Assembly (NCBI GenBank): GCA_949825045.1
Contig: OX463822.1
Coordinates: 32,614,703 to 32,678,702, forward strand
Length of the DNA: 64,000 nucleotides
Reading direction: 5' to 3'
Origin: Argyresthia goedartella
Taxonomy: Eukaryota > Arthropoda > Insecta > Lepidoptera > Argyresthiidae
Position numbers and translations under genes: made by a program. The notes beneath the pieces were generated by a model. That model made no database searches. It was not told the DNA's origin and was given only the letters and a program-made list of their open reading frames with translations. Shown here in pieces: positions 55,004 to 64,000 of this stretch; positions within the stretch are counted from its first letter, which is position 1; each line of letters opens with the position of its first letter.

Positions 55004-55254
55004 TGTGCCGGTCGACTATGTTAGTCATATTTCCACGTAATGTTAAGATAAGTTGACGACCATCACAGATAAGGTATATTTATATTCATCACGCACTATG
55101 TCTTATGCACGTCATTAATAACATGTACCAACCTAGTATATAAGCTAGGATTTCCTATAATAAAGTAGTCTAGTATAGTCTCGTATTTGCGCGCATCTCA
55201 AGCCTTTTACTTTACTCCCGAAGATGTCGTTCTCCTTATAATTGCCTCTGGCCA
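55004..55254 (+). repeat. 3' LTR of the TRIM-like element
   Basis: Starts TGTGCCGGTCGACTATG and ends GCCTCTGGCCA. It is the same length as the 5' LTR, with 6 substitutions in 251 bases (about 97.6% identical). Confidence 0.9.
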
Positions 55255-55330
55255 ACAGGGTATCCTAGTGTGGGACCAGAAGCCACTTCCACGATAATTA
55301 CTTTGCTTCTGTAGTTATGTTTGTCAGTAT
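55255..55330 (+). repeat. SINE, 3' part
   Basis: After the duplicated ACAGGG, the SINE body continues as TATCCTAGTGTGGGACCAGA and AGCCAC. Compare 56917-56940 (TATCCTAGTGTGGGGCCAGA). Confidence 0.72.
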
Positions 55331-55599
55331 GAAAAAGATAACATGGTGCTTCACTATTAAAAACATCGATTAACCAAGAATAATATGCACCCTTTAAAAA
55401 ATTGAGAATTTAATGATAGTGACAACTCTTCTATAAGTTCAACTGAATGAACAATTTCGATTCATTCCGATTGTTTTGGTAACATTCTGTTTAAAAATGC
55501 GGATTTTATAAAGTTTTAGGTTATTTGATAACTAAGATTTTATGAACTGTACTACCCCGTCCCCTGCAACAAATACCATACTGTTAAGTAAGTTTAGAA

Positions 55600-56430
55600 G
55601 ATTTCAAATCAAATCAAATCAAAACTTTATTGCACCATAATGTATAAATAAGGTCTTAAAATTAGATAACAGTCTCTATTATGGACCCTTTTCGGGTAAT
55701 GCAAAAACACTTATCTAATAGAATGTTATTAAATCTTATCTAATTATAATTTAATACTTATAGATACGTTTACAATTTGTTGAAGATAAACCTCAATTGT
55801 GTACGGACACATATTAATAAGGTAATAATAATAATGGTTAACATTAGCCGACTAAACTTAAGTTTATTTTTCAGTATACCTAGGCTAATGTTGAAAAAAT
55901 GATAATGATTCGGTAGCCGAAAACACTGCGGTAGCTTAGGCGAAGGATAAAGGGGGTGAGCGAAGCGAAGCCCCCTTTATCCTTCTCCTAAAGAGTATGC
56001 GTAGGCATAGTATGCTGTTAATGCAGTTTCAGTATTTGTGCTTTGTTTTAAGTGGAATAGAGCGTAGATAAATTTGGATAATTTGGCTTTTACGTGGTTT
56101 ACGTGGTCTTTCCAATTTAGGTTTGCATCGATTGGTATGCCTAATTAGTTAAATGTGTGTACTTGTCCTTTAGTGTTGTTTTTTTTGCAATCTTTAATGG
56201 TGGTTTATTAAGTGGTCTAAATTTTATTATTTTTGTGTTTTTTAAGTTAATTTCTAGATTATGATCACGAAGCCAATTTGATACTAGCGAAATAGTATTT
56301 TCATTTGTTGGGTCTGAATTTTTATCTAACTTCAGGAGTATGGATACATCATCTGCAGATAATACAAGTTGGTTTCTTAAGGCGGTTCCGCAACTAATTG
56401 TTCTGGGCTCTGTGTCTGAGGACAAAGATT
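55600..56430 (-). pseudogene. LINE reverse-transcriptase remnant with 3' tail
   Basis: On the - strand, from about 56425, the reading includes QLVLSADDVSILLKL, in which SADD replaces the usual YADD, then WLRDHNLEINLKNTKIIKF, and after a frame change GIPIDANLNWKDHVNHV and FIYALFHLKQSTNTETALTA (to about 56000). This is the palm and thumb of a jockey/CR1-type reverse transcriptase. A (TTGAT)n-type tail lies at its far end (GATTTCAAATCAAATCAAAT at 55600 on the + strand). A block at 55915-55985 with ACACTGCGGTAGCTTAGG is shared with the MITEs and may be inserted. Confidence 0.75.
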
Positions 56431-56786
56431 CCGGAGATTAAATAGCAATGCTGAGTAAATCCTTTCAGCATTGTTATTTTGTAATGTTGGCATTCTCTTT
56501 GTTCTAAGTATTTTTAGTATCGTTGTCTATGCTGCTTGTATTAAGGTTTTATATTAGGAACTTGGATCGTTGTAATGCTAAATGAGTTGAAAACTTTTTA
56601 CCCAACTGCGCCAGACGGAGGGTAATGCGGCTTATTTAGACTCAACGCATTTAATTGTCATTGGTGTCTTGTCAATTATTATTGTGAGAGCGTTTAGGTC
56701 ACTTTTAAACACAGTATTTTGTAGTAGCTGCCCCAATGAAAATAACAATATTTTAATCCTGTGAAAATTACGTATCTCCAAAGATA

Positions 56787-56960
56787 TGAAAGTTTCCTCA
56801 CGATGTGTTTCGCGAGAGGTCCCTGGTTCGAAACCCAGCTTCCGATAAAGAAAAAACAACAGGTTTACATGTCTGTGATTGAAAAAATGCTGTTTCTGGT
56901 TGCCACGACACAGTGTATCCTAGTGTGGGGCCAGAAGCAATGTATGTACTCATATGTAAA
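56787..56960 (+). repeat. SINE, uninterrupted copy
   Basis: GTTTCCTCACGATGTGTTTC, B-box GGTTCGAAACC (56825-56835), then ACATGTCTGTGATTG, TTGCCACGACACAGTGTATC and CTAGTGTGGGGCCAGAAGC. It serves as the empty-site reference for the LTR insertion at 53772. Confidence 0.72.
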
Positions 56961-56984
56961 CGTTATGCTATTTTATGTTTTCCA

Positions 56985-57220
56985 TCATTAAATCATATCT
57001 TTGATGCTTGGGAAAGTCACAGGATGCAATTGGTGTTTTTTCGTGATCTTTCCAAAGCATTTGATTGCGTTAGTCACGAAACATTAATTTGTAATTATAA
57101 ATAGCATTACGGGGTTCAGGGGGAAACTCTTCAGGGGATCACTCTTGATCTTGTCTTCTCTTATCTTAGTAATAGAATCCAGAAAGTTGATGTGAATGGA
57201 GGGAGGTCATCTGGATCGCT
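56985..57220 (+). pseudogene. LINE reverse-transcriptase fragment
   Basis: FDAWESHRMQLVFFRDLSKA followed by FDCVSHETLI is the start of the reverse-transcriptase palm; DLSKAFDCV holds the first catalytic Asp. A frame change then gives LLSYLSNRIQKVDVNGGRSS-like text from about 57150. The homology stops abruptly near 57220. Confidence 0.75.
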
Positions 57221-57440
57221 TATCTCGCGACAGTGACTGTGTCGCGCTTGTTGGTACCGTATGCGCGCTATTCGTGCCCGACAAATATCTACGCGCGCGC
57301 AGGCACCAACTGTTGGCGGGCGGCACGCAACGTACGGTGGCGCCAGCAGTCTCCGCTGGCGAGGGCGCGGGACAGTCTCAACGCTCTGTTGGCTGCAGCA
57401 CCATTGACTGATCTGTTTGGTGATGCATGGAGGCATATTG
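57221..57440 (+). other. GC-rich insert of unknown origin
   Basis: GC content jumps right where the LINE fragment ends. One + strand frame (57233-57478) ends RARDSLNALLAAAPLTDLFG and then WRHIVRECVKFCEMNV. This looks protein-like in its last third (regular hydrophobic spacing), but I cannot name a family. It may be the coding end of another retroelement. Confidence 0.35.
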
Positions 57441-58301
57441 TGCGAGAATGTGTAAAGTTTTGCGAGATGAATGTGTGACTTTGTATTATTATTATTTTTA
57501 TATTTCAGTTTTAATTGAAATCGAATTTAGTTTATTCTTGACATTTATTAATTGTATTTGACGTATTTGATGGATAATTTGTAATTTAATTTATTTTTAT
57601 AATGCTTTTTATCCTCCGTATTATTTTCCCGTATGTGTACAATGGCTTGGAGCCATTTCCGTAATGTTGTACATTTAAAAATTTGATAATAAATTGAGTT
57701 TCCAGAGTCGTGTTCGTTTGGGTTATCTGGTAAGTTCTCAGGTTCGCTTTCGCTATCTGTTTCTGGAATACGGTATATTTGCCTCTAGGCCATCCTGACT
57801 TCGTCCCTGTCGTGTGATGATTCTGTCCAGTAACTGTGTTCTTCACCGTAGTATTGCCACCCCGTATGGGAAAAGGCGTGACGCTATGTGTGGAAATTTC
57901 CTTTATCAAACTCAAACCATAAGCTCATTAGTTTAATGATCATATTTGATTTTATTTAAATTTTTCTCCATATATAAATTTTTCAGTGTTTGACTTGTAA
58001 AAGTGCATTATTTTTGCCTACTTGCAATAAATGATTTGAGTTATGAGTTTTTCATCACCTCACATCACTATTTAACCATTACATGTAACCCAGGTTTGAT
58101 TAACTATTAGTGCTGTAAACATCGGCGGAATATGTTATAAATAATACACCCATAGTTGTTAAATGCCAACAACAAGCACAAACCCCAGACACAGGACTTA
58201 CATATAGACGCAAAGGTCAAATAGACAATCGATAACTTAAGTGACGGATCGGTGGAGCAAGACAACATAATTACCTATATACCTAAAATCCAGTATAATT
58301 T
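57441..58301. other. Spacer with retroelement tail scraps
   Basis: 57848-57892 (GCCACCCCGTATGGGAAAAG, GCGTGACGCTAT) is a scrap of the third SINE family, inverted. 57990-58035 matches 18075-18125. No gene is supported. Confidence 0.4.
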
Positions 58302-59206
58302 TTTGGGGTTCCGTGACTGTAGGGTGCCGCACGGGGCCCTGTTACTAAGCCTCCGCTGTCCGTCCGTCCGTCTGACCATCTGTCACCGGGCTCTACCGGA
58401 TCAACCGCAATAGGTAGAGAGCTGAAATTTTCACAGAGGGTGTATTTCTATTGCCGCTATAACAACAAATAATAAAACATAAGGGTTTTTGTCACGCTTT
58501 TATTAGCTTCACCTGTATGTTTGTTTGTTTGTATGTATGTAACCTACTCCTTTGGACTCGATTTTGACCCACTTTAAACGGACAGATTCAATTCAAACTT
58601 TGTACACTTATCAAGAATCAGCGACAATGTAATAATTTCATAAGTTTATCTCATTATCCTGATTAGGATCGCCAGGATTAATTAATTTCTCATACACTTA
58701 CTTTCCGGCTGGCGCACTCGAACTAAATTAAAAAAAAAGCGTTGGGCGCTTTGTTCCATATCTTTAGAACATCGAGCGCCCGACGCTTTTTGTTTCACAA
58801 TAATAATAGTATTTTTATTCATTATTGTTTTAAGGTTATATTAAAAATTATTTTTAACTTTTTAGTTCGAAGTGCTTTAAAAGCGTGTTTTTTAGTTTTT
58901 TAAACTATATTTATTAAGAATTAAAAGTAGTATGAACCCATAAAAGAAATTATTTGTATGGCCATTTTCTTAGCCAGTCTGTTTTATTAGTTTATCGGTG
59001 AACTGAGCTGGATTCTCCCGATATTATCGGAAAACATAATTCATTATATAGGCGGGTATAAACTTTTGTGTTTAGTTATTTGTCATTATACGATTAATAT
59101 TGCTCATTCAAATTATAATAAATAATATTAAGTTTTCTATCATATTTGATTTGATTTATGTAAATGAGTTACTCAATTTCCATCCACTTCCGTTTCCAAT
59201 GAGCAA
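58302..59206 (-). mobile_element. GTTCCG-end element, long form, copy 3, interrupted
   Basis: This is the inverse of 52-524: GGGGTTCCGTGACTGTAGGG, GTCCGTCCGTCCGTCTGACC, ATTGCCGCTATAACAACAAA, then after an insertion AATTAAAAGTAGTATGAACC, CTCCCGATATTATCGGAAAA and TCCACTTCCGTTTCCAATGA. The insertion at 58491-58910 separates halves that are adjacent in copies 1 and 2. Confidence 0.75.
58491..58910. mobile_element. Nested insertion with a strong hairpin
   Basis: About 420 bp absent from the other copies of the host repeat. AAAAAGCGTTGGGCGCT (58734-58750) pairs with AGCGCCCGACGCTTTTT (58775-58791) with one mismatch. (TTTG)n and TATG repeats lie near its left end. Class unknown. Confidence 0.55.
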
Positions 59207-60478
59207 AGAGTTTCATTTTACAGTTAAGGCCCCATTGGAGCCTGAGTCAGTGCCCAGCACTGAGATTCCGTGTGGTGATTCCAGTGTAATTTTCCTCGCG
59301 AAGGACGTGCGAAGCGCACTTAAAAATATGAAAAAATGGAAGTCACCAAGACACGACGGTCTCAGTGTTGAGCATCTTCATCACGCTGGGCCTCATCTAC
59401 CGAGGTTGCTTGCATTGTTTTTCACACTATGCTTGCGTCACTCATACATACCAGCTGACCTTATGAGAACAATAGTTGTTACGGTAGTTAAAAATAAAAC
59501 GGGTGATGTATCTAGTAAGTTATCGCAAAAGTGCTCGATAGTTTGCTGAACACTCAACTGGACAAATTTATACAGCTACATGATAGAAAGTTCGGGTTTA
59601 GGCCTGGACTGTCCACTGAGAGCGCTATCTTGAGTTTGAAGTATACTGTGGGATATTATACAGACAGAAAGACTCCTGTCTATGGTTGTTTTTTGGATTT
59701 GTCTAAGGCCTTCGACCCCGTACAATACGAAACGCTGTGGAAGAAATTACAACAGGCCAACCTACCATACGAGATTATATATCTATTCAAATATTGGTAT
59801 GCAAATCAAATGAAAACTGTTGGATGGGCAGACGCGCAATCTGAAGCATATCGGTTGGAGTGTGGTGTTGGAGGCAGGATGGGCTCACTTGGCCAAAGCT
59901 ATTTACGGCCGGTTTCCTGGGCGCTGGTTAAGTTAACAAATTGGTTAAACTGATTTCATCCAATGGCGTGCCGCTATTTTGAATATTAGCGGCACGTGAT
60001 TCGCTCAAATCAGTTTAACCGGTTTGTGAACTTAATCAGCGCCCAGGAAACCGGCCGTTAATCTGTATATGAATCAGCTGATCGAGGGGCTTAGCAACAT
60101 GCCGGTCGGTTGTTCTATTGATAATACGATGGTCACCAACATCAGCTACGCCGACGACATGGCTTTGCTGGCCCCCTCGGTCAGCGCCATCAGTAAGATG
60201 TTAGCCAAATGTGAAGCCTATGCCGCCGACCATGGCCTCAAATATAACGCTTCTAAAAGTGAGATGATTGTATTTAAGGCAGGCAATAAATGTCCTTCCT
60301 ATGTACCGTCGGTAATGCTGAACGGTATACCGTTGAAGAGAGTATCGGCTTTCAAATATCTCGGTCACATTTTGAATGACACCCGGATATGTGACAATGC
60401 GGATATGGAGAGGGAACGAAGGGTGCTGGCGGTCAGGTCGAATATGATAGCCCATAGGTTCGCGCGATCCTTCGGAAC
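59207..60478 (+). pseudogene. LINE reverse transcriptase pseudogene, split by a MITE
   Basis: This is the largest LINE coding remnant. From about 59207 it reads FLAKDVRSALKNMKKWKSPR, DGLSVEHLHHAGPHLPRLLA and LRHSYIPADLMRT. A small deletion near 59525 follows, then FGFRPGLSTESAILSLKYTV, VYGCFLDLSKAFD (first catalytic Asp) and, after frame changes, the palindromic MITE at 59906-60057. Past it come MNQLIEGLSNMPVG and ISYADDMALLAPSVSAISKM (YADD active site), then KSEMIVF and FKYLGHILND. Intact YADD is visible but the frames are broken. It is of CR1/jockey-like architecture; exact clade not assigned. It ends where a GTTCCG-type arm begins at 60479. Confidence 0.88.
59906..60057. mobile_element. 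Palindromic MITE, copy 2
   Basis: CGGCCGGTTTCCTGGGCGCT and its mirror AGCGCCCAGGAAACCGGCCG are exact. The element is flanked by TTA on both sides (59903-59905 and 60058-60060), the 3-bp duplication expected for PIF/Harbinger-type elements. Joining the LINE text across it with one TTA removed restores PKLFNLYMNQ-type text, so this is the insertion site. Same family as 24713-24860. Confidence 0.9.
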
Positions 60479-60530
60479 CTTGTACGGAACCCGCCGTGTC
60501 CGAGTCTGACTCGCAATTGACCGTTTTTTA
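60479..60530 (-). repeat. GTTCCG-end arm fragment
   Basis: GTACGGAACCCGCCGTGTCC followed by GAGTCTGACTCGCAATTGAC and CGTTTTTTAA. It is only the terminal arm. Confidence 0.6.
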
Positions 60531-60544
60531 ATTGTTATTTTTAT

Positions 60545-60850
60545 ATGACAATATAACAGCGTCACGCCTTTTCCCATACGAGGTGGCAGAGGCACAATTG
60601 TGCCCACTTTTAGCCTGTTTTTAGCCAGTTATTCAATACTTCATTTTACATGACAGATGGCTAGCCCATCGCCGCAGCTATGCAGAGCTATTAAGGACCC
60701 TTAGTATTGACCGCCTGGTTGTAATTAATTTAACAGAATAGGTTAAATGCAGATATTTTAAAATTTTAGCGCTATGGCTGCTTTTGACGACGGGTTTCAC
60801 GCTTGCTTCTCACGCAGTGGAAACAGGTTCGAATCTCGGTGCTGTCTGTA
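60545..60850. repeat. SINE-related sequences
   Basis: Positions 60545-60690 (ACAGCGTCACGCCTTTTCCC, GAGGTGGCAGAGGCACAATT, CGCCGCAGCTATGCAGAGC) match the body of the third SINE family at 50990-51110. Positions 60774-60850 hold a separate tRNA-like piece with B-box-like GGTTCGAATCT (60826-60836). Confidence 0.6.
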
Positions 60851-60960
60851 CCAATCAGAAAAGTACTCTATCTTAAGACGCCGGCGGACAGCCGATCAAG
60901 TGCAATATGAGACACGCCAATGTTCGCTCGACATATCGCTATCTCCCCTGACGCGTGCGG

Positions 60961-61312
60961 GCGCACAGTGGGACGGATTTCGAAATTGCGGACTTGCGTT
61001 TTTTTTGTTACATGCCATTATTTTATTTATGGTAATCGATAGTCCTAATTAAGGCAACCATATGTTCTTAGAGCACTTTTTGTTGCAAATATTATAATTA
61101 TTAGCATTTTTAAGAATTAGCACTTATAGAGCAAATTAGATATCGCTTCATACATTATTTTTATTAAATAATTTTTTCTCGCACATTTACATCAAAAAGT
61201 GTCTGAGAACTTATGATTGCCTTAATTGGGAGTATCGTTTGCCTTAACTAAAACAACGATATTTATTAACAACACGTGAGTCCGCAATTTCGAAATCGGT
61301 CTCACTGTGCGC
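60961..61312. mobile_element. Foldback element
   Basis: GCGCACAGTGGGACGGATTT, with CGAAATTGCGGACT next, pairs with AGTCCGCAATTTCGAAATCG and GTCTCACTGTGCGC at the other end. Pairing goes on inside with AATTAAGGCAACCATATGTT against AACTTATGATTGCCTTAATT. The arms total well over 100 bases around an AT-rich centre. No coding potential. Confidence 0.78.
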
Positions 61313-61439
61313 CCCGCCGCCGCGCCGCCGTCCCCCCCTTGTGGACAGAGACAGATAAATAGCTGCACAAAATAAAGTTAAATTTGTTTGTGTTCCATGA
61401 ACACCGCAAGTGATGAATGAAACTTGAATATATTTTAAA

Positions 61440-61900
61440 TTTATTTATCTACACACGTATCATAAACCATCTTTACTGAGCCCAAAAAACCACACGTTAC
61501 GACCAGCATAATGATAACCTTCTTGGTAAAAACTCATATTGATACATTATGACCATAATGTACCAAAATTTGTCAAATTATGACATTCAAATTTCGAACG
61601 CCGACAGCCACCTGCGTGCCGCCCCTAGTTTGTCTGTAAAGTTGGTACTACTGAACAAGCTAAACAAGTGCAGAGCAATGATCAATGCCACAATGCCGAT
61701 CGAACATGGGGTTCCTGAAAACATTAAAGAGACCTTATGATATGTGTGTAGATAAACTAGTGTATGTAACTCTACATAATTAGGCATTAAAACTCTCGAG
61801 TGATATTATTATGAAACTCGCCTTCGGCTCGTTTCATAAACCCACTCTCGAGTATAAGTGACCTCCATTATGTAGCAGTCACATAAACTACTATTATGCA
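61440..61900 (+). mobile_element. MITE with TTTATCTACACAC-type ends, copy 3
   Basis: Collinear with 42715-43190: TTTATCTACACACGTATCAT, TTATGACCATAATGTACC, GTACTACTGAACAAGCTAAA, CATGGGGTTCCTGAAAACAT, ATATGTGTGTAGATAAACTA, then TAGGCATTAAAACTCTCGAG and a TTATGAAACTCGCCTTCGGC hairpin region. Confidence 0.75.
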
Positions 61901-62161
61901 ACTTGACAATATAAGCTGTGTTTCTATTATAATGACATGACTGTTGTAGAAAAATTATTACAAAATAATCAGGTGGAAAATACGTCGTTAACGTCCTAAA
62001 AAAATATGAAATTTAATTTTTAAGTAGATAAATATTTTTAGAAATATATTGGAACAGGAACCTAGGTAAATACTGTATTTATACGAATAACAGCATATAT
62101 GCGTTGAAAGATTCTCGACTTTAAAATTATCGTGGTATTCAGTTTGTATGGAAATTTCACA

Positions 62162-62288
62162 TCGACGACCCGGATGGACGAGTCGGCAGTGACCCTGCCT
62201 ACGAACCGGGTTCGAGTCCCGGTAGGGGCAAATATTTGTTTGATGAGAACGGATGTTTGTACCCTAGTCATGGTTGTTTATCTATCTA
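62162..62288 (+). repeat. tRNA-derived SINE with (ATT)n tail family, truncated copy 4
   Basis: TCGACGACCCGGATGGACGA head, A-box TGGACGAGTCGG (62174-62185), B-box GGTTCGAGTCC (62209-62219), and body to GGTTGTTTATCTATCTAA. It stops at 62288, before the tail, so the 3' end was lost after insertion. Confidence 0.85.
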
Positions 62289-62919
62289 ACGCACGCAAAA
62301 TTTTACAGTACCGACTTTAACGAAATATTTCAAAATATCGTCCATCCTCATTTCACATTTTATTGCCCTAATTAGTCGAACTTCTTGAAAGGAAGCGATT
62401 AATCTATAACGAGTTTCAAACTTGAAAAGGAAGGACTAAATAAATCAGACCAAAATGGACGGCGTGAATAATAAAGCAGGCCGAAATTATTTATTGTTGT
62501 AAGTTTCACAGGAGTTTCACGTTTATAAACATATACTTCCAGAAGATGCTGTTTTTCACAGTCCTAATGTAATTTGAATCGCGCAGTAGTTACGAATGCA
62601 CTAGACAAGAGAGACTATATAGAGCTCTACGTCTGGTCTAGGCTTTCCATTTGAAACATCTTACTTTTTGTCTCACACGACTGTCTGCGTCGAATGCACG
62701 GAATGTGTATTACGGACTACAGCAGAAAGGTTTCCTTAATTTCAGTGAAAAATTCAGCTGCGCACGATGGAATGGCTCCCTTTCACGCATAATAGAGATG
62801 AATAACTGGCAGATGCATTTACATACTTTTGTTTTCGGATCTTTTCCTTTACTTGTGCTATAAGACCTTGCTTTGTGCCTAATTTCATTATTCTAGATCA
62901 ATGGGAAGACCAGGAATTA
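62289..62919. other. Spacer without recognised genes
   Basis: No repeat partner or exon was recognised. Confidence 0.35.
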
Positions 62920-63580
62920 TGGAAAATTCATAATAATCGTGCACTTTATGACGAGTCTTTCAAATTTGGTATGGTCTTAAGAATTTAGGAATCCTCCGCA
63001 AGCAACTTGTGTGCGAACTCTGGCGGCCTGTTTGCTAAAAATGCAATATGGCCGCCACCTGTGCGGGTATTTTTAATAAATAGGCTTCTCATAGACACAA
63101 AATCTTGAATAATACCACTTTTTATAGGTCCTAGGCCAACTAGTCCTGAATAAGATGCCAGATAATGATATATCAGACATGATGCTTTTTGTCATAGAGA
63201 TCATTAATGAACGATGATATGTCAAAAAATTGTCGTTCTTCGGTATGTCAGAAATTTAAATTTGTGGAATACAAAGAAAAATTTAGGTAATATGAAAATA
63301 ATTTGTATCTTGAAATTTATTTTGAAACACAAATTGGACCTTAGAAATGAATTCCTCGCATCCTTGGACCTAAACAATGTGGTATTACTCAAGATATTGT
63401 GTCTAATAGAAGCCCATCTAGTAAAAATACCCACACAGATGGCAGCCATATTGAATATAGCAAACACGTCACCAGAGCTCGGAGGAGTCACTTGGGGTGG
63501 TTTCCTAGATTTTTAAGACCATGCCAAATTTCAAAGACTTGGCAGAAAGTGCAAGATTCTTACGAACTCCCCCTAATAAC
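62920..63580. mobile_element. Long imperfect foldback element
   Basis: Arms of at least 215 bases face each other (about 62954-63165 and 63330-63538) and fade outward to roughly 62920 and 63580. Examples: left TTTCAAATTTGGTATGGTCT pairs with AGACCATGCCAAATTTCAAA at the right; left ATATGGCCGCCACCTGTGCG pairs with the ACACAGATGGCAGCCATATT region at 63432-63451. The centre (63170-63325) is unpaired. Overlapping open frames of 89-100 codons on opposite strands at 63214-63516 arise from the arm and are not genes. Confidence 0.75.
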
Positions 63581-64000
63581 CCCTCAGCTAATAGGTTCGA
63601 GTATCAAGCAGATTCAGCAAAACTATGACATAAACGGCGGTGACTTATGATTCCGTTGACTTTGATTCCTCTACGCGTTCCTGAGAAGCTATTGACAGGG
63701 GGACATCGAAGTGAGCTAGAGGGATTTCTTTTTTCCTTTTAAGCCACGGAACCCTAAATGTTTTTTTGTGTTGCGCTTTTCGAAAGGCGAAAAGAAGGAA
63801 AGTAAAAGATTCACGAGATTGTGCAATACAAAAAGCTACTTACATTAATTACATTTTCTGCTTTATATGTTGCACGCTTCTCCCAAAATGTTTATGCACA
63901 GTATTGAAAGTCGGCTATGAATTATCCAAATAATGAAACTCATATAGCATTAGTCATTACATTACAGAAATTTGCGTTAAATTTGTGGGGATTTAATGTC
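63581..64000. other. Right edge, no recognised genes
   Basis: A scrap of GTTCCG-end sequence (CCACGGAACCCTAAATG) lies near 63744-63760. Nothing else was recognised up to the window end. Confidence 0.4.

Larger units (their letters stand above)
53772..55254 (+). mobile_element. Short non-autonomous LTR retrotransposon (TRIM/LARD-like)
   Basis: Two 251-bp LTRs (53772-54022 and 55004-55254) differ at 6 positions. The flanks carry the same 6 bases, ACAGGG (53766-53771 and 55255-55260); the real duplication may be the inner 5. Just inside the 5' LTR, TGGTGACCCGACTTCTG (from 54025) looks like a primer-binding site. Just before the 3' LTR, AAAGGGGGGAGC (54989-55000) is a polypurine tract. The 981-bp interior has a short ATG frame (54071, MDPAAKKTPCAATLEVQ) that stops soon and no gag or pol domains. 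It must depend on proteins from another element. Confidence 0.9.

Noticed and set aside
57233..57478. Host exon in the GC-rich block
   Set aside because: No convincing splice sites, and it follows directly on a LINE fragment. Kept only as an unexplained block.
63214..63516. 100-codon frame on the + strand and an 89-codon frame opposite
   Set aside because: Both arise from an arm of the long foldback at 62920-63580.

Overview
The window looks like insect nuclear DNA, most probably from a moth or butterfly. It is AT-rich and has very few coding exons. It is packed with families I associate from general knowledge with lepidopteran genomes: dispersed elements with GGGTTCCGTA/TACGGAACCC ends, tRNA-derived SINEs, jockey/CR1-like LINE remnants with TTTGA-type tails, a mori/maT-like (DD37D) mariner, and many palindromic MITEs. 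No prokaryotic gene organisation, rRNA, functional tRNA or CRISPR array is visible. The species cannot be named from sequence alone.

Only one segment looks like a host protein-coding exon: 4769-5128 on the + strand. It is a Ser/Pro-rich stretch running into the first half of a WW domain, with a good acceptor before it and a GTAAGT donor after it. The rest of the domain is not in the next 37 kb that I could recognise. At 42079/42080 a pyrimidine tract and CAG are joined directly to GTAAGT on the same strand. This is the signature of a recursive-splicing (ratchet) point, so much of the window may be one giant intron.

Layout. 1-4000: dispersed repeats and a MITE. 4375-5128: GC-rich stretch and the WW exon. 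5210-7225: a LINE remnant split by a complete mariner with an intact 346-codon transposase. 8290-11960: composite GTTCCG-end element, G-tract and a second LINE remnant. 12490-13783: a SINE and a mariner-derived element with about 285-bp inverted ends. 14100-28900: a mosaic of SINE, LINE-tail, MITE and GTTCCG-end elements. 29312-35281: a 5970-bp Ty3/gypsy element on the - strand with 99% identical LTRs but a broken body. 35940-40380: repeat monomers, two TIR elements, a hAT-type MITE and a SINE. 40381-42710: the least repetitive stretch, holding the ratchet candidate. 42715-46660: MITEs, a Tc1 pseudogene, a Crypton/DUF3504-like fragment, a 39-bp minisatellite and a foldback. 50031-52884: a small TA-flanked MITE, a SINE, two dispersed elements and an 18-copy 32-bp minisatellite. 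53640-55330: a SINE split by a short non-coding LTR element (TRIM-like). 55600-60480: three LINE reverse-transcriptase remnants, one split by a palindromic MITE. 60960-63640: foldback elements and a SINE.

I see no cooperating gene system here. The main value of the window is its nested insertions, which give relative ages, and the splicing candidate. Most autonomous elements are dead; only the 5419-6719 mariner looks intact. All identities rest on reading motifs by eye, without database searches.
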